DNA of 64,000 nucleotides, from contig NZ_JMKU01000008.1 in assembly GCF_000687165.1 (NCBI RefSeq), forward strand, positions 62,001 to 126,000. The letters are read 5' to 3'. How positions within the stretch are numbered: the stretch's first letter is position 1; every line of letters begins with the position of its first letter. The notes under the pieces are model-generated. The model did not search any database and had not been told where the DNA came from. It saw only the letters and a program-made list of their open reading frames with translations. A program made the translations under genes and the position numbers. Shown here in pieces: positions 8,324 to 19,795 of this stretch. The stretch is from Paracidovorax oryzae ATCC 19882 (GTDB taxonomy: Bacteria > Pseudomonadota > Gammaproteobacteria > Burkholderiales > Burkholderiaceae_C).

Positions 8324-9271
8324 TCAGGAGCGCGCGAGGGCCTGCCAGACCGCCTCGGCGGCATCGGTGAGCCGGCGCTTGGGCCGCACCAGGCGCACGT
8401 CGAACCGCAGTTCCAGGCGGCGCTCGCCGGCCGGCGCGAGCCGCCCTGCCTGGCAATCAGACCGCACCATGGACCACGGCAGCCAGGCCACGCCCAGCCC
8501 GCGGTGCACGTACTCGTATTGCGCGTCGGCCGAGTCGCATTCGATGATGCGGCGCAGCCGTGGCGCCAGCGGATGCCGGGCCAGCAGGTCTTCCACCAGG
8601 CGGCCGAGCGCCAGCGTATCGGCATAGGCAAGGTAGGGCACGGCGGGGCCCGACGAGGCCAGCGCGTGCCGCGGCAGGCCCTGGGCATCCGCGCGCGATA
8701 CGGGCACGAGCTTGTCGGATGCGAGCGTGGCGTGCGCGTACGAGCGCCCATCCAGCCGCACTTCGAGCGCGGCATGGTGGTAGCCCAGCCAGAAATCCGC
8801 CTCGCCGCGCTCCAGCATCTCCACCGTCTGTGCCAGCCCGTTGGTCACCACCCGCAGCTCTGCGGACTGCAGGACCGCCCGCAGCCGCGGGAGTGCATCC
8901 GCCAGCGCCGTGCGCGCCAGCGTGCGGCCCGTGGCGATGGTGACCGACCGCGCCTGCCGGCCGGCGATGGCGCGCAACTCTTCCTGCGATTGCAAAAGCT
9001 CGCGCGCCAGCTGCTCGGCCGTCGCGAGAAAGGCCGTCCCCGCCGCGGTCAGCCGTACCGGCCCACCCACGCTGCCGCGGCTATGAAGCGGGCCCGTGTC
9101 CTGCTTCGCCTCCTGACTGCCGCGTTCGACCAGGGCCGTCCCGGCCCAGGCCTCCAGTGCACGGATGCGCCGTCCGAACGCGGGATGCGTGACATGCCGC
9201 TGCTCGGCAGCACGCGTGAAGCTGCGCTCGCGCGCCAGCGCGATGAAGTCTTCCACCCATTTGAGCTGCAT
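8324..9271 (-). CDS. LysR-family transcriptional regulator
   Basis: A 315-residue regulator. The N-terminal winged helix-turn-helix (residues 1-60: LKWVEDFIALARERSFTRAA, then VTHPAFGRRIRALEAWAG) is the LysR signature. A slightly long loop follows (about 50-70, QEAKQDTGPLHSRGS) before the linker helix. The C-terminal type 2 periplasmic-binding-like effector domain spans about 100-310. It is upstream of and co-oriented with the receptor-hydrolase pair, separated by 131 bp holding the tandem T-N11-A boxes, so local regulation of that pair by an uptake-related ligand is likely. Proline at the helix-turn-helix position usually Ser/Thr (THPAF rather than SQPAV/SQSA) is a common sub-family variant. 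Confidence 0.93.
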   Translation of the reverse strand: MQLKWVEDFIALARERSFTRAAEQRHVTHPAFGRRIRALEAWAGTALVERGSQEAKQDTGPLHSRGSVGGPVRLTAAGTAFLATAEQLARELLQSQEELRAIAGRQARSVTIATGRTLARTALADALPRLRAVLQSAELRVVTNGLAQTVEMLERGEADFWLGYHHAALEVRLDGRSYAHATLASDKLVPVSRADAQGLPRHALASSGPAVPYLAYADTLALGRLVEDLLARHPLAPRLRRIIECDSADAQYEYVHRGLGVAWLPWSMVRSDCQAGRLAPAGERRLELRFDVRLVRPKRRLTDAAEAVWQALARS

Positions 9272-9311
9272 GCAGAGGGTGGATGGATCGGCGGTGCGGG
9301 TTGGCCCGGCC

Positions 9312-10136
9312 TCAGCCCCGCGCCGCGTTCAACGCAGCGCGCGTGGCCTGCGCGGCCTGCCGCGCCGCAGCGGCGAAGCCCTCGTCCCCGCTCGCATACA
9401 GGATGGCGCGCGAGGAGTTCACGACGATCGGGCCGTCCGGGCGCAGGCCGGCGCGCACCGTGGCCGCCGCGTCGCCGCCCTGGGCCCCCACGCCCGGGAT
9501 GAGCAGCGGCAGCGTCGGGGCGAGGGCGCGCACGCGCTCGATCTCGGCCGGGTAGGTGGCGCCCACCACGAGGCCCAGCTGGCCGTTGCGGTTCCAGGGG
9601 CCCTGTGCCTGCCGCGCGATGTGTTCGAACAGCAGCGGCTGCCCGTCCACGCTCGCCAGGCGCTGGCTCTGCAGGTCATCGCCGCCGGGGTTGGAGGTGC
9701 GGCACAGCAGGAACGCGCCCTTGCCGTGGTAGGCCAGGTAGGGCTCGATCGAATCGAAGCCCATGAAGGGCGAGAGCGTCACCGCATCGGCACCGTAGCG
9801 CTCGAAGGCCTCGATCGCGTACTGCTGGGCCGTGGAGCCGATGTCGCCGCGCTTGGCATCCAGGATGACCGGCACGTGCGGCGCCGTGGCGCGCATGTGC
9901 CGCATGAGGCGCTCGAGCTGCTCTTCCGCGCGGTGCGCCGCGAAATACGCGATCTGCGGCTTGAAGGCGCAGGCGAGGTCGGCCGTGGCATCGACGATCG
10001 CCGCGCAGAAGTCGTAGATACGGCCTGCGTCTCCGCGCAGGCCGGCGGGAAAGCGCGCGGGTTCGGGGTCCAGGCCCACGCAGAGCAGGGAGTCGTTGCG
10101 CGCGGTGGCATCCCGCAGTTGTTCGATGAAGGTCAT
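9312..10136 (-). CDS. pyrF: orotidine 5'-phosphate decarboxylase
   Basis: A 274-residue cytoplasmic enzyme converting OMP to UMP, the last step of de novo pyrimidine synthesis. The ATG at 10136 gives [10 protein letters not shown]; upstream open sequence is not conserved-looking. Catalytic Lys-Asp residues lie in [20 protein letters not shown] (the DAKRGDI motif of the longer, mycobacterial-type PyrF subfamily). Other landmarks are [14 protein letters not shown] near the N-terminus and [12 protein letters not shown] toward the C-terminus (phosphate loop). The length fits the 270-residue subfamily. pgk lies 31 bp upstream on the same strand, suggesting co-transcription. Confidence 0.96.
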   Translation of the reverse strand: MTFIEQLRDATARNDSLLCVGLDPEPARFPAGLRGDAGRIYDFCAAIVDATADLACAFKPQIAYFAAHRAEEQLERLMRHMRATAPHVPVILDAKRGDIGSTAQQYAIEAFERYGADAVTLSPFMGFDSIEPYLAYHGKGAFLLCRTSNPGGDDLQSQRLASVDGQPLLFEHIARQAQGPWNRNGQLGLVVGATYPAEIERVRALAPTLPLLIPGVGAQGGDAAATVRAGLRPDGPIVVNSSRAILYASGDEGFAAAARQAAQATRAALNAARG

Positions 10137-10167
10137 GGCCGCCAATCGTCGGGTGGTCGCAGGCAGC

Positions 10168-11364
10168 TCACGCGGCGCTGGCGCGCTTTTGCAGGATCTC
10201 GAAGGCCGGAAGCGTCTTGCCTTCCAGCACTTCCAGGAAGGCGCCGCCGCCGGTGGAGATGTAGCCCACTTCCTTCTCGATGCCGTACTTCGCGATGGCG
10301 GCCAGCGTGTCTCCACCGCCGGCGATGCTGAAGGCCGGCGACTCGGCGATGGCCTGGGCGATGGCCTTGGTGCCGTTCTCGAAGGCGGCGAACTCGAACA
10401 CGCCCACCGGCCCGTTCCAGACGATGGTGCCGGCGGCCTTGAGCTGGGCGGCCAGCTTCGCGGCCGTCTGCGGGCCGATGTCCAGGATCAGGTCGTCGTC
10501 GGCCACGTCGGCTGCGGCCTTGACGGTGGCGGGCGCATCGGCCGAGAAGGTCTTGGCGACCACCACGTCGGTGGGAATCGGCACCTCGGCGCCGCGCGCC
10601 TTCATGGCCTCGATCACGGCCCGGGCCTCGTCCACCAGATCGGGCTCGGCCAGGCTCTTGCCGATCGACAGCCCCGCGGCCAGCATGAAGGTGTTGGCGA
10701 TGCCCCCGCCCACGATGAGCTGGTCCACCTTGTCGGACAGGCTCTTGAGGATGGTCAGCTTGGTGGAGACCTTGCTGCCCGCCACGATGGCGGCCAGCGG
10801 GCGCGCGGGCTGGGCCAGCGCCTTGCCGATGGCATCGATCTCTGCGGACAGCAGCGGGCCGGCGCAGGCCACCTTCGCGTACTCGGCGATGCCGTAGGTC
10901 GTGCCCTCGGCGCGGTGCGCGGTGCCGAAGGCATCGTTCACGTAGATGTCGCACAGCCGTGCCATCTTCTGCGCCAGTTCGGGCTTGTTCTTCTTCTCGC
11001 CCACGTTCACGCGGCAGTTCTCCAGCAGCACGACCTGGCCGGGCTGCACCTGCACGCCGTCCACCCAGTCGGCCACCAGGGGCACCTCGCAGCCGAGCAG
11101 TTCCGACAGGCGCGCCGCCACGGGCGCGAGCGAATCCGCGGGCGTGAGCGTGCCTTCCGTGGGGCGGCCGAGGTGGCTCGTCACCATCACCGCGGCGCCC
11201 GCGTCCAGCGCCATCCGGATGCACGGCACGGATGCGCGGATGCGCGTGTCTTCGGTGATGCGGCCGTCGTCGTCCTGGGGCACGTTCAGATCGGCGCGGA
11301 TGAACACGCGCTGGCCGCGGGCCTGGCCTTGGGCGCAGAGGTCGGAAAAGCGAAGGATTTGCAT
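10168..11364 (-). CDS. pgk: phosphoglycerate kinase
   Basis: A 398-residue glycolytic enzyme transferring phosphate between 1,3-bisphosphoglycerate and ADP. The N-terminal substrate motif [23 protein letters not shown] is the PGK signature. SHLGRPTEG (substrate binding), [27 protein letters not shown] (hinge) and the C-terminal nucleotide-binding [13 protein letters not shown] follow in order. The ATG at 11364 gives MQILRFSDL, the standard N-terminus; the ribosome-binding site is weak. Length is normal for the family. It precedes pyrF in the same orientation. Confidence 0.97.
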   Translation of the reverse strand: MQILRFSDLCAQGQARGQRVFIRADLNVPQDDDGRITEDTRIRASVPCIRMALDAGAAVMVTSHLGRPTEGTLTPADSLAPVAARLSELLGCEVPLVADWVDGVQVQPGQVVLLENCRVNVGEKKNKPELAQKMARLCDIYVNDAFGTAHRAEGTTYGIAEYAKVACAGPLLSAEIDAIGKALAQPARPLAAIVAGSKVSTKLTILKSLSDKVDQLIVGGGIANTFMLAAGLSIGKSLAEPDLVDEARAVIEAMKARGAEVPIPTDVVVAKTFSADAPATVKAAADVADDDLILDIGPQTAAKLAAQLKAAGTIVWNGPVGVFEFAAFENGTKAIAQAIAESPAFSIAGGGDTLAAIAKYGIEKEVGYISTGGGAFLEVLEGKTLPAFEILQKRASAA

Positions 11365-11502
11365 GGGCTGGAACGGTGTGGAAAAGCCCGGCCGGCCACC
11401 AGGAGTGGCGCGCGGGCGGGCTGGGGCAAAAAAACTGCGAGGGATTGTAGGCGCCGCAGCCCGGGGCACTTCGTAGGCGGCGGCCCACAGGCGCGCGGAG
11501 CG

Positions 11503-11838
11503 CTACCAGCCCAGGCCGATGTGCAGCGGCAGATAGACCGCCATGCCCACGCAGATCGTGCCCAGGATGCCGTGGCGCCAGAAATAGTAGGCCGCGGCGC
11601 AGGCCATTGCCGGCAGCCGGGCGTCCTGTAGTGTCCCGATGAATTCGCCGTCCGCCATGAAAAGCTCCGGCGCGAGCACGGCCGCCAGCGCCGCGAGCGG
11701 GGCATATTTGAGCCCGCGCTTGAGCCAGTCGGGCATCGGGAGCTCTTTCTCGGGAATCATGAAGAAGGCACGCGTGATGAGCGTGATCAGCGCCAGCCCC
11801 ACGGTCGCCACCACGATCTCCGTCACCGAGGCGTTCAT
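11503..11838 (-). CDS. azlD: AzlD-family branched-chain amino acid exporter subunit
   Basis: A 111-residue, mostly hydrophobic protein with four putative helices. The TLITRAFFMIP segment and LKRGLKYAPLAALAAVLAPELF are typical of AzlD. AzlD is the small partner of AzlC; together (as BrnFE in corynebacteria) they export branched-chain amino acids. Its ATG overlaps the azlC stop by four bases (ATGA, 11835-11838), so translation is coupled. Substrate is inferred from the family. Confidence 0.9.
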   Translation of the reverse strand: MNASVTEIVVATVGLALITLITRAFFMIPEKELPMPDWLKRGLKYAPLAALAAVLAPELFMADGEFIGTLQDARLPAMACAAAYYFWRHGILGTICVGMAVYLPLHIGLGW

Positions 11839-12701
11839 GGATGGTCCTCCTCGCGCAGCGGCACCACGTCGCCGTCCTGCACGTGCTTCTTCTCGTCCGG
11901 CCGCAGCGTGCCGTGCGCCGGCACGAGCCGCACCTCGGGCCTGCGCCGCAGGTGGCGGTCCGCTGCCTCGATCATCAGCCCCGCGGCCACGGCGGCTGCG
12001 ATCGCGACCAGGATGTTGAGCTTGAGCGGCAGCGAGAACGCGGCGATCGCCGCCGTCATCGCCACGCCCGTGGCGATCCAGGTGGCGCGGTCGAAGAGCA
12101 TGGACAGCAGCACGCCCAGCAGCGCCAGCACGCCCGCGAAGCCCAGTCCCCACGACAGCGGCACCACGTTCGCGAGCAGGATGCCGGTGATGGACGGAAT
12201 CTGCCAGGAGCACCAGTTGAGCACCGCCGCGCCCCAGAAATAGGGCACCTGCTCGGCCTGCGGCGCAGGGCGGGGGAAGCGCTTCATGAACGCGACGAAG
12301 ATCACGTCGCCACTGAAATATCCCACCGCCAGCCGTTGGCGGCGCGGCAGCCACGCGAAATAGCTGCGCCACATGCTGCTGAAGATGACGAACCGCAGGT
12401 TCACGCACGAGGCCGCGAGCCACATCACCCACAGCGGCGCCCCCGCGGCGAGCAGCGGCAGCACGGTGAGCTGGGCGCTGCCTGCATAGACGGTGAGCGA
12501 CATGAAGATCGCCAGGCCCACGGGCATGCCGCTCTTGACCATCGCCACCCCGGTCACCAGTCCCCAGGCGCCGATGCCCACGCTGGTGCCGATCATGTCG
12601 ATCATGCCGGTGCGGAAAAACGGATGCCGCACCATCTCCCCCGCCGATTGCGGCACGGCGCAGGGCGGTTCGGTGGATGGCGCGTCCCCAGGCATGCTCA
12701 T
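11835..12701 (-). CDS. azlC: AzlC-family branched-chain amino acid permease
   Basis: A 288-residue membrane protein. It carries the conserved block [20 protein letters not shown], typical of AzlC (family motif with YAGSAQ), and further AzlC features [16 protein letters not shown] and [12 protein letters not shown]. Two unusual points: the N-terminal 30 residues are hydrophilic, and there is a charged C-terminal tail of about 40 residues ([16 protein letters not shown] and on) absent from short family members. It is coupled to fmt upstream (ATGA overlap at 12698-12701) and to azlD downstream. Confidence 0.92.
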   Translation of the reverse strand: MSMPGDAPSTEPPCAVPQSAGEMVRHPFFRTGMIDMIGTSVGIGAWGLVTGVAMVKSGMPVGLAIFMSLTVYAGSAQLTVLPLLAAGAPLWVMWLAASCVNLRFVIFSSMWRSYFAWLPRRQRLAVGYFSGDVIFVAFMKRFPRPAPQAEQVPYFWGAAVLNWCSWQIPSITGILLANVVPLSWGLGFAGVLALLGVLLSMLFDRATWIATGVAMTAAIAAFSLPLKLNILVAIAAAVAAGLMIEAADRHLRRRPEVRLVPAHGTLRPDEKKHVQDGDVVPLREEDHP

Positions 12702-13687
12702 GTGCCGGCCTCGCCGCCGAGCACCATGCCCGGCACCAGCGGATGGCCGCGCAGGAAGTCACCCACCGGCAGCCGCTTGCCACCCGCGCGCTGCAGCACC
12801 GTGAGGCGCAGCACGCCATCCGCCGCGCCGGGCCCGCCGCAGGCCACGGCCACGCCGGCCTCGTCCACCTGCAGGATCTCCCCGGGCCGCGCGCCTTCCG
12901 GCGGCGTCGCCTGCAGCGGCTCGCATCCCCAGACCTTGATGGTCTCGGCGCCGCATTGCGTCGAGGCGCCGGGGAACGGATCGAACGCGCGCACGCGCCG
13001 GTCGATCGCCGCGGCGGGCAGCTTCCAGTCGATCGCGCTCTCGGCCTTCTCGATCTTGTGCGCGTAGGTCACGCCTTCGGCCGGCTGGGGCGTGCCCGAC
13101 AGGCCGCCGCAGGCCGCCAGCTCCATGGCCTCCACGATCAGCCGGCCGCCCAGGTCGGCCAGCCGGTCGTGCAGCGTGGCCGTGGTCTCGCGCGGCGCGA
13201 TGGGTGTTCTTTCGATGAGCAGCATGGCCCCCGTGTCCAGGCCGGCATCCATCTGCATGATGGTCACGCCCGTCTCGGCGTCGCCCGCCTCGATGGCGCG
13301 GTGGATGGGCGCCGCGCCGCGCCAGCGCGGCAGCAGGCTCGCGTGGATGTTCAGGCAGCCGAGCCGGGGCAGGTCCAGCACCCACTGCGGCAGGATCAGG
13401 CCGTAGGCCGCGACCACCATGGCGTCGGCCCCGGCCGCCTCCAGCGCGGCGCGCGCGGCGGCAGCGTCATCGGCATATTTGCCGTCCAGCCGGAGCCCGC
13501 GCGGCTGCGCCACGGCAATGCCGTGGGCCAGCGCGCACTGCTTGACGGGCGACGCCTGCAGCTTCATGCCCCGGCCGGCGGGGCGGTCGGGCTGGGTGAG
13601 CACGAGGGGGACTTCGGCGCCCGCGGCGAGCAGGCGCTCCAGGGCCACCCGGGCGAACTCGGGCGTGCCCGCAAAAATGATCTTCAT
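12698..13687 (-). CDS. fmt: methionyl-tRNA formyltransferase
   Basis: A 329-residue enzyme that formylates initiator Met-tRNA with 10-formyl-THF. The N-terminus [20 protein letters not shown] is canonical. The formyl-folate site is seen as [20 protein letters not shown], with N, H and the SLLP motif, followed by [13 protein letters not shown]. The C-terminal tRNA-binding domain spans about 205-325. It stands downstream of def and the small lipoprotein gene, the usual def-fmt grouping, here interrupted by the lipoprotein gene. Length is normal (E. coli 315). Confidence 0.97.
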   Translation of the reverse strand: MKIIFAGTPEFARVALERLLAAGAEVPLVLTQPDRPAGRGMKLQASPVKQCALAHGIAVAQPRGLRLDGKYADDAAAARAALEAAGADAMVVAAYGLILPQWVLDLPRLGCLNIHASLLPRWRGAAPIHRAIEAGDAETGVTIMQMDAGLDTGAMLLIERTPIAPRETTATLHDRLADLGGRLIVEAMELAACGGLSGTPQPAEGVTYAHKIEKAESAIDWKLPAAAIDRRVRAFDPFPGASTQCGAETIKVWGCEPLQATPPEGARPGEILQVDEAGVAVACGGPGAADGVLRLTVLQRAGGKRLPVGDFLRGHPLVPGMVLGGEAGT

Positions 13688-13727
13688 GGCAACGGAAAAA
13701 GACGCGCCCCGCAGGGGCGCCGGTCGG

Positions 13728-14231
13728 TCAGAAAGCGCGCCACTCGCGCGGATCGGGCTCGTCGGTGAACATCACCTTGCGCACCACGCCCTGGCGGTCG
13801 ATGTGCACGTGCGCGAAGCGGCGCGTGTTGATGTCGTCGAGAAAACGGTAGGTCCAGATGTCGCCGTCGAAGCGGGCCACCTGCTCCACGCGCATCGGCG
13901 GGCCGAAGAAGCGGCGCACCTCCTCGACCGTCGTGCCGGTGGGAATGCCGGCGAGGTTCTGGAACGTGAGGACCTGCTCGCGGTGCACGAGGCGACCCTG
14001 CGCGTCGAAATCGAGGTGGAAGACCTGCCGCCCCATGGGCTGGGTGGTATAGACCATGCGCTCGCCGCCACCGGGCAGCGTCGAGGAAAAGTAGGGCTGG
14101 CCCAGTTCGCGCAGCACCTCGCCGCGCTGCGCACCCGGCCGCAGGAAGTCGGGCGACGCGCAGGCGGCCAGCAGCACGGCCAGGCAGGCCGCCGCGGCGC
14201 GGCGCCAGAACGTGGCCGTGCGGGCGGTCAT
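13728..14231 (-). CDS. OmlA/SmpA(BamE)-like small lipoprotein
   Basis: A 167-residue predicted lipoprotein. The signal peptide ends in a clear lipobox (VLLAAC, Cys about residue 24), with D-free following residues ASPDFL, compatible with outer-membrane sorting. The mature part has the pattern of BamE/OmlA-like folds: a [18 protein letters not shown] turn ([15 protein letters not shown]) and a second repeat ([18 protein letters not shown]). It starts inside the def stop codon (ATGA overlap 14228-14231). Because no YfgL/BamB genes are near, it may be a paralogue and not BamE itself. Role in envelope maintenance is inferred from the fold. Confidence 0.75.
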   Translation of the reverse strand: MTARTATFWRRAAAACLAVLLAACASPDFLRPGAQRGEVLRELGQPYFSSTLPGGGERMVYTTQPMGRQVFHLDFDAQGRLVHREQVLTFQNLAGIPTGTTVEEVRRFFGPPMRVEQVARFDGDIWTYRFLDDINTRRFAHVHIDRQGVVRKVMFTDEPDPREWRAF

Positions 14232-14737
14232 GCCCGGGCACCCCGCTGCTGCTTGAGCATCTTGGTCTTGATGCGCGTGCGCTTGAGAGGGGAGAGGTAT
14301 TCGACGAACACCTTGCCCAGCAGGTGGTCCATCTCGTGCTGGATGCAGATGGCCAGCAGGCCTTCGGCCTCGATGACGCGGGACTGCCCCTGCGCGTCGA
14401 GAGCCTGCACGCGCACGGCGGAGGAGCGCTCCACCCCGTCGTAGATGCCGGGGACGGACAGGCAGCCTTCCTCGCCGACCTGCTTGTCCTCGCTCGCCCA
14501 GAGGATCTCCGGATTGATCAGCACCAGGGGCGTGTCGCGGTCTTCGGACACGTCGATGGTGATGATCCGCTCGTGGACGTCCACCTGCGTGGCCGCCAGC
14601 CCGATGCCCTGCGCGTCGTACATGGTCTCGAGCATGTCGTCCAGCAGCGCACGCACGCGGTCGTCCACCACCTGGACGGGCTGGGCCACCTTGTGCAGGC
14701 GGGGATCGGGATAGCAGAGGATGGGAAGGAGGGCCAT
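14228..14737 (-). CDS. def: peptide deformylase
   Basis: A 169-residue metallo-hydrolase removing the N-formyl group from nascent proteins. All three motifs are present: GIGLAATQ (motif 1), EEGCLSVPG (motif 2, metal-ligand Cys) and [12 protein letters not shown] (motif 3, HExxH). The ATG at 14737 gives [14 protein letters not shown], the standard start; an upstream in-frame ATG would add 22 non-conserved residues. It heads the def-lipoprotein-fmt-azlCD run of overlapping genes and is divergent from the LysM gene. Confidence 0.97.
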   Translation of the reverse strand: MALLPILCYPDPRLHKVAQPVQVVDDRVRALLDDMLETMYDAQGIGLAATQVDVHERIITIDVSEDRDTPLVLINPEILWASEDKQVGEEGCLSVPGIYDGVERSSAVRVQALDAQGQSRVIEAEGLLAICIQHEMDHLLGKVFVEYLSPLKRTRIKTKMLKQQRGARA

Positions 14738-14956
14738 GGGACAACGGACGAAGATGTCGCTATTTTCGCCACTTTCGCGCTGCGCCGCTGGGGGCGGTGG
14801 CAATAATCATTGCCCGATCCGGGGCTTGAGGCCAGAATCCTTGATGATTTGTAACGTATCGGCCGGCAAGTTTTGTCACCAGCAAGACGGCCCGCTGCCA
14901 GCGAGGGGCGCTTAGCGATGTGTGCTGACAAGAGCAAGAGCAACGGGATCCAGAAC

Positions 14957-16171
14957 ATGAATGCATCCAACCGCCTGCGGGCACCGGCCCTGGGCGCGCT
15001 CGCGCTCGCCGCTGCGGCCATCGCGGCCCCGCTGGCCGGGCATGCGCAGAACTATCCCGTCACGGGCGGGCAGCGCGCCACGGCCCAGCAGGTGGCCTCG
15101 CGCGGCGTACCGCTCGCCGAACTGGCGCCCAATGCGCCCGACACCTACGTCGTCAAGCGCGGCGACACGCTCTGGGGCATCTCGGGCATGTACCTGCTGC
15201 GCCCCTGGCGCTGGCCCGAACTCTGGGGCATGAACCTGCAGGCCATCCCCAATCCGCACCTGATCTTCCCGGGCCAGACCCTCTACCTCGAGAAGGTGGA
15301 CGGCTATGCGCGCCTGCGCACCGCCCGCGGCGGCTCGGACGGCGACCCGGAAACCGTCCGCGTCTCGCCCCGCACCCGCACGGACAGCCTCGCCGGCACG
15401 GCCCTGCCCACGCTGGCCCCGCACCTCATCGAGCCCTTCCTGGTCGAGCCGCTGGTGGTGGACGAGCTGACCTTGTCCCAGACCCCGCGCATCGTGGCCA
15501 CGGTGGACGAGCGCGTGCTCATGGCCAACGGCGACCGCGCCTACGTGCGCGGCCCGGCAGGGCGTCCCCTGCGCCTCGACCCGGGCGTACCGCGCCAGTA
15601 CCGCGTGTTCCGCAACGCCGTCCCGATGAAGGACCCCGAGACCGGCGAAATCCTGGGCTACGAGGCCCAGTACGTCGCCCGGGCGGACCTGGTGCGCGGC
15701 GAGGACACGGAAGAGACCCGCACGCCCGACGGCGGCACCCGCACGGACCCCGTCCCCGCCACCATCGACCTGTCCGGCGCGAAGGAAGAGATCCGTTTCG
15801 GCGACCGCCTGCTGCCCGCCCCGGAGCGCGGCTACACGAGCTACACGCCGCAGGCACCCCAGTTCCCGGTGGATGCGCGCGTCGTGTCCATCTACGGCAG
15901 CGCGGCCGTCGCCTACGCGGCGCAGAACCAGGTGGTCGCGATCAACCGCGGCACCCGGGACGGCATGCAGCCGGGCCTCGTGCTGACCGTGCTCACCAAG
16001 GGCGAGCGCATCCTGGACAAGACCGATCCGGACCGCAGCACCATCAAGCTGCCCAGCGAGGCCAATGGCACGGCCATGGTCTTCCGCACCTTCGACCGGG
16101 TCTCGTACGCGCTGCTCCTGCAGGTGCGCCAGGGCGTGCGCGTGGGCGACCGCCTCGTGAACCCACAGTAA
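14957..16171 (+). CDS. secreted LysM-domain protein
   Basis: A 404-residue protein from the ATG at 14957, which places a normal Sec signal peptide (LGALALAAAAIAAPLAGHAQ) directly after a short basic N-region. A GATC-adjacent weak site precedes it; the ATG at 14918, preceded by GAGGGG, is an alternative adding 13 residues. One LysM domain (about residues 65-115: TYVVKRGDTLWGISGMYLLR ... LIFPGQTLYL) binds peptidoglycan. The remaining 290 residues have no motif I recognise. Family members of this shape are universally encoded next to dprA in Burkholderiales, as here (89 bp upstream of dprA). Its role is probably in cell-wall-linked functions; a link to DNA uptake is only positional. Confidence 0.88.
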   Translation: MNASNRLRAPALGALALAAAAIAAPLAGHAQNYPVTGGQRATAQQVASRGVPLAELAPNAPDTYVVKRGDTLWGISGMYLLRPWRWPELWGMNLQAIPNPHLIFPGQTLYLEKVDGYARLRTARGGSDGDPETVRVSPRTRTDSLAGTALPTLAPHLIEPFLVEPLVVDELTLSQTPRIVATVDERVLMANGDRAYVRGPAGRPLRLDPGVPRQYRVFRNAVPMKDPETGEILGYEAQYVARADLVRGEDTEETRTPDGGTRTDPVPATIDLSGAKEEIRFGDRLLPAPERGYTSYTPQAPQFPVDARVVSIYGSAAVAYAAQNQVVAINRGTRDGMQPGLVLTVLTKGERILDKTDPDRSTIKLPSEANGTAMVFRTFDRVSYALLLQVRQGVRVGDRLVNPQ

Positions 16172-16260
16172 GGGGCTGCTCCAGGCCCGGCACGGGCTTG
16201 GCGGGCCCGGCCAGCGGGCAAAGTAACGCGGCCGTGGCGCCGCGCCGCTATGCTCGCCGC

Positions 16261-17469
16261 ATGCAACGCGACGAACTTTCCGCATGGCTGCGCCTCATGC
16301 TCACCCCCGGCGTGGGCCCGGGTACGGCGCGGCGGCTGCTGGCTGCCTTCGGCCTGCCGCAGCAGATCTTCCAGCAACCGGAGGGCGCCCTGGCGGCGCT
16401 CGCCACATCTGCGCAGGCGAAAGCGCTGTGCGCCGTCCCGCCGGGCCTTGCCGCGCTGGAGGACGCCACCTGGCAATGGCTCCACACGGCGGAGCCCGCA
16501 GGGGATGAGGGGGCGCCCGTGCGGCGCATCGTGTCGCTGGGCGATGCGGCCTACCCTGCGTCCCTGCTCGCCACCGAAGACCCTCCGCTGCTGCTGCACC
16601 TGCTCGGCGCCCCGCGCTGGCTGGACGGGGACGGCCCATCGCGCTGGCCGCTGGAGCGCTGCCTGGCGATCGTCGGCAGCCGCAATCCCACGGGCCAGGG
16701 CGCGGAGAACGCCCGCCAGTTCGGCCGGGCGCTGCGCGGCGCGGGCCTGTGCATCGTCTCGGGGCTGGCGCTCGGCATCGATGCCGCTGCGCACGAAGGC
16801 GCCCTGGAGGCGTGCCCGGCCCCGGACAGTGGCGCTTGCGTCCCCTGCACCATCGCCGTGGTCGGCACGGGGCTGGACCGCGTCTATCCGGCCCGCCACC
16901 GTGACCTGGCCCACCGCATCGCCCGCCAGGGCGTGGTGGTCAGCGAGTACCCGCTCGGCACGCCGCCCCTGGCCGCGAATTTCCCCCGGCGCAACCGCAT
17001 CATCGCCGGGCTTTCGCAGGGAACGCTGGTGGTGGAGGCCGCCCTGGCCTCCGGCTCGCTCGTCACGGCGCGGCTGGCGTCGGAGCAGGGGCGCGAAGTG
17101 TTCGCCATCCCGGGTTCCATCCATGCGCCGCAGTCGCACGGCTGCCATGCGCTCATCCGCCAGGGCGCGAAGCTGGTGGAGTCCGCCCAGGACGTGCTGG
17201 AGGAGCTGCGCCTGCCTGCCGCGCCATCCTCGGCTTTGCTGCCGGCCGGCCCCGCAGGGGCGAGCAATGGTGAGCCGGGCCGGGCTGTTTCCGGCCCGCA
17301 CGCCGACGTGCTGGAAGCGCTCGGATTCGACCCGATGGGCCTGGATGCCCTGGTGGCGCGCACGGGGCTGGATGCGTCCCGGCTGCAGGTGGCTTTGCTC
17401 GAGCTGGAACTGGAAGGGCAGGTCGCCCGGCTGCCGGGCGGGCTGTTCCAGCGCATGGCCCTGGCCTGA
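16261..17469 (+). CDS. dprA: DNA-processing protein DprA (Smf)
   Basis: A 402-residue protein that loads RecA on incoming single-stranded DNA during natural transformation. An N-terminal helix-hairpin region (DELSAWLRLMLTPGVGPGTARRLL) is followed by the Rossmann-like DprA core: LAIVGSRNPTGQG, GLCIVSGLALGIDAAAHEGAL, VVGTGLDRVYPARHRDLA, ANFPRRNRIIAGLSQGTLVVEA and REVFAIPGSIHAPQSHGCHALI. The C-terminal winged-helix domain (DprA_WH, about 335-400) is present. Start at ATG 16261 gives MQRDELSAW. A 15-residue insertion around GALEACPAPDSGACVPCT, with two cysteines, interrupts the otherwise standard core. Confidence 0.96.
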   Translation: MQRDELSAWLRLMLTPGVGPGTARRLLAAFGLPQQIFQQPEGALAALATSAQAKALCAVPPGLAALEDATWQWLHTAEPAGDEGAPVRRIVSLGDAAYPASLLATEDPPLLLHLLGAPRWLDGDGPSRWPLERCLAIVGSRNPTGQGAENARQFGRALRGAGLCIVSGLALGIDAAAHEGALEACPAPDSGACVPCTIAVVGTGLDRVYPARHRDLAHRIARQGVVVSEYPLGTPPLAANFPRRNRIIAGLSQGTLVVEAALASGSLVTARLASEQGREVFAIPGSIHAPQSHGCHALIRQGAKLVESAQDVLEELRLPAAPSSALLPAGPAGASNGEPGRAVSGPHADVLEALGFDPMGLDALVARTGLDASRLQVALLELELEGQVARLPGGLFQRMALA

Positions 17470-17474
17470 GTGTC

Positions 17475-17495
17475 GCCCCCGGATCGCCCGGGGGC
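17475..17495. terminator. GC-rich hairpin between convergent dprA and argC
   Basis: GCCCCCGG (17475-17482) and CCGGGGGC (17488-17495) form a perfect 8-bp stem with a five-base loop, right after the dprA stop and before the argC stop. There is no T-run on either side, so it may only stall polymerase or protect 3' ends. Confidence 0.4.
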
Positions 17496-17516
17496 ACGGG
17501 GGTTGAACCTTACAGC

Positions 17517-18449
17517 TTACAGGTCCAGCATCAGCCGCAGGTTCTGCACGGCCGCGCCGCTCGCCCCCTTGCCGAGGTTGTCCAGGCGGGCGACGAGCAC
17601 GGCATGCCGGTGGGTCTCGTTCGCGAACACGCGGATCTCCAGCATGTTGGTGTCGTTGAGCGCCAGCGGGTCGAGCTTGCCGTCCTCGGTGGGCGGCAAG
17701 ACCCGGACCCACTGCTCCGGCGTGTTGCTGCGGGCGTAGTGCGCGGCCAGCGCCTCGTGCAGGTCGGCGCCCTTGGGCGCGCCCGGCAGCAGATCCAGGT
17801 GCAGGGGCAGCTGCACCAGCATGCCCTGCGCGAAATTGCCCACCGACGGCACGAAGATCGGCCGGCGCGTGAGGCCGGTGTACTTCATGATCTCTGGCAG
17901 GTGCTTGTGGGACAGGCCCAGTGCGTAGAGCTCGAACGGCGCGGCGTCGCCCTTCTCGTAGGCCTCGATCATGGTGCGGCCGCCGCCGGTGTAGCCGCTC
18001 ACCGAAGGCAGCGCGACCGGGAAGTCGGCCGGCACCAGGCCGGCATCCAGCAGGGGGCGCAGCAGCGCGATGGCGCCGGTCGCATAGCAGCCAGGGTTGG
18101 CCACGCGCGTGGCGCCCGCCACGGCGTCGCGCTGCCCCTGCGCCAGTTCGGGAAAACCGAAGACCCAGCCCGGTGCCGTGCGGTGGGCCGTGCTGGCGTC
18201 GATCACCTTGATCGTGCGGCCCGTGGCGGCCTCGATGGAGTCCACCAGCGCCACCGTCTCGCGCGCCGCATCGTCGTGCAGGCACAGCACCACGAGGTCC
18301 ACGCCAGCGATCAGGTCGCGCTTGGCCGCGGGGTCCTTGCGCAGTTCCGGCGCGATGCTCACGAGCTCCACCTGCGGCATGTCCTGCAGGCGCTCGCGGA
18401 TCTGCAGTCCCGTGGTGCCGGCTTCGCCGTCGATGAAGATCTTGGCCAT
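17517..18449 (-). CDS. argC: N-acetyl-gamma-glutamyl-phosphate reductase (short, type 2)
   Basis: A 310-residue NADPH-dependent enzyme of arginine biosynthesis. It belongs to the shorter ArgC type (about 310 residues rather than 340). The N-terminal nucleotide loop is [17 protein letters not shown], the catalytic cysteine lies in [16 protein letters not shown], and the histidine region is [17 protein letters not shown]. The start ATG at 18449 has a good ribosome-binding site (AGGAG). It is monocistronic here, divergent from sucC and convergent with dprA. Confidence 0.96.
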   Translation of the reverse strand: MAKIFIDGEAGTTGLQIRERLQDMPQVELVSIAPELRKDPAAKRDLIAGVDLVVLCLHDDAARETVALVDSIEAATGRTIKVIDASTAHRTAPGWVFGFPELAQGQRDAVAGATRVANPGCYATGAIALLRPLLDAGLVPADFPVALPSVSGYTGGGRTMIEAYEKGDAAPFELYALGLSHKHLPEIMKYTGLTRRPIFVPSVGNFAQGMLVQLPLHLDLLPGAPKGADLHEALAAHYARSNTPEQWVRVLPPTEDGKLDPLALNDTNMLEIRVFANETHRHAVLVARLDNLGKGASGAAVQNLRLMLDL

Positions 18450-18619
18450 GGAGGTCTCCTGGAAAGGGAAGGCGCGGAAAGCCAGCAGGGTACGTGACTG
18501 CCGCAGGGGATGGTGCGTCGCAGCATGATACAGTCGCCGGCTGCCATGTCACCCGCCCGCGGCCAGACATCCGGTCATGGCAGACGGGTTACCACCATCC
18601 TTCCCCTGAGAGAGACCTC

Positions 18620-19780
<1,161 letters not shown>

Positions 19781-19795
19781 GCCCGGAGAACACTC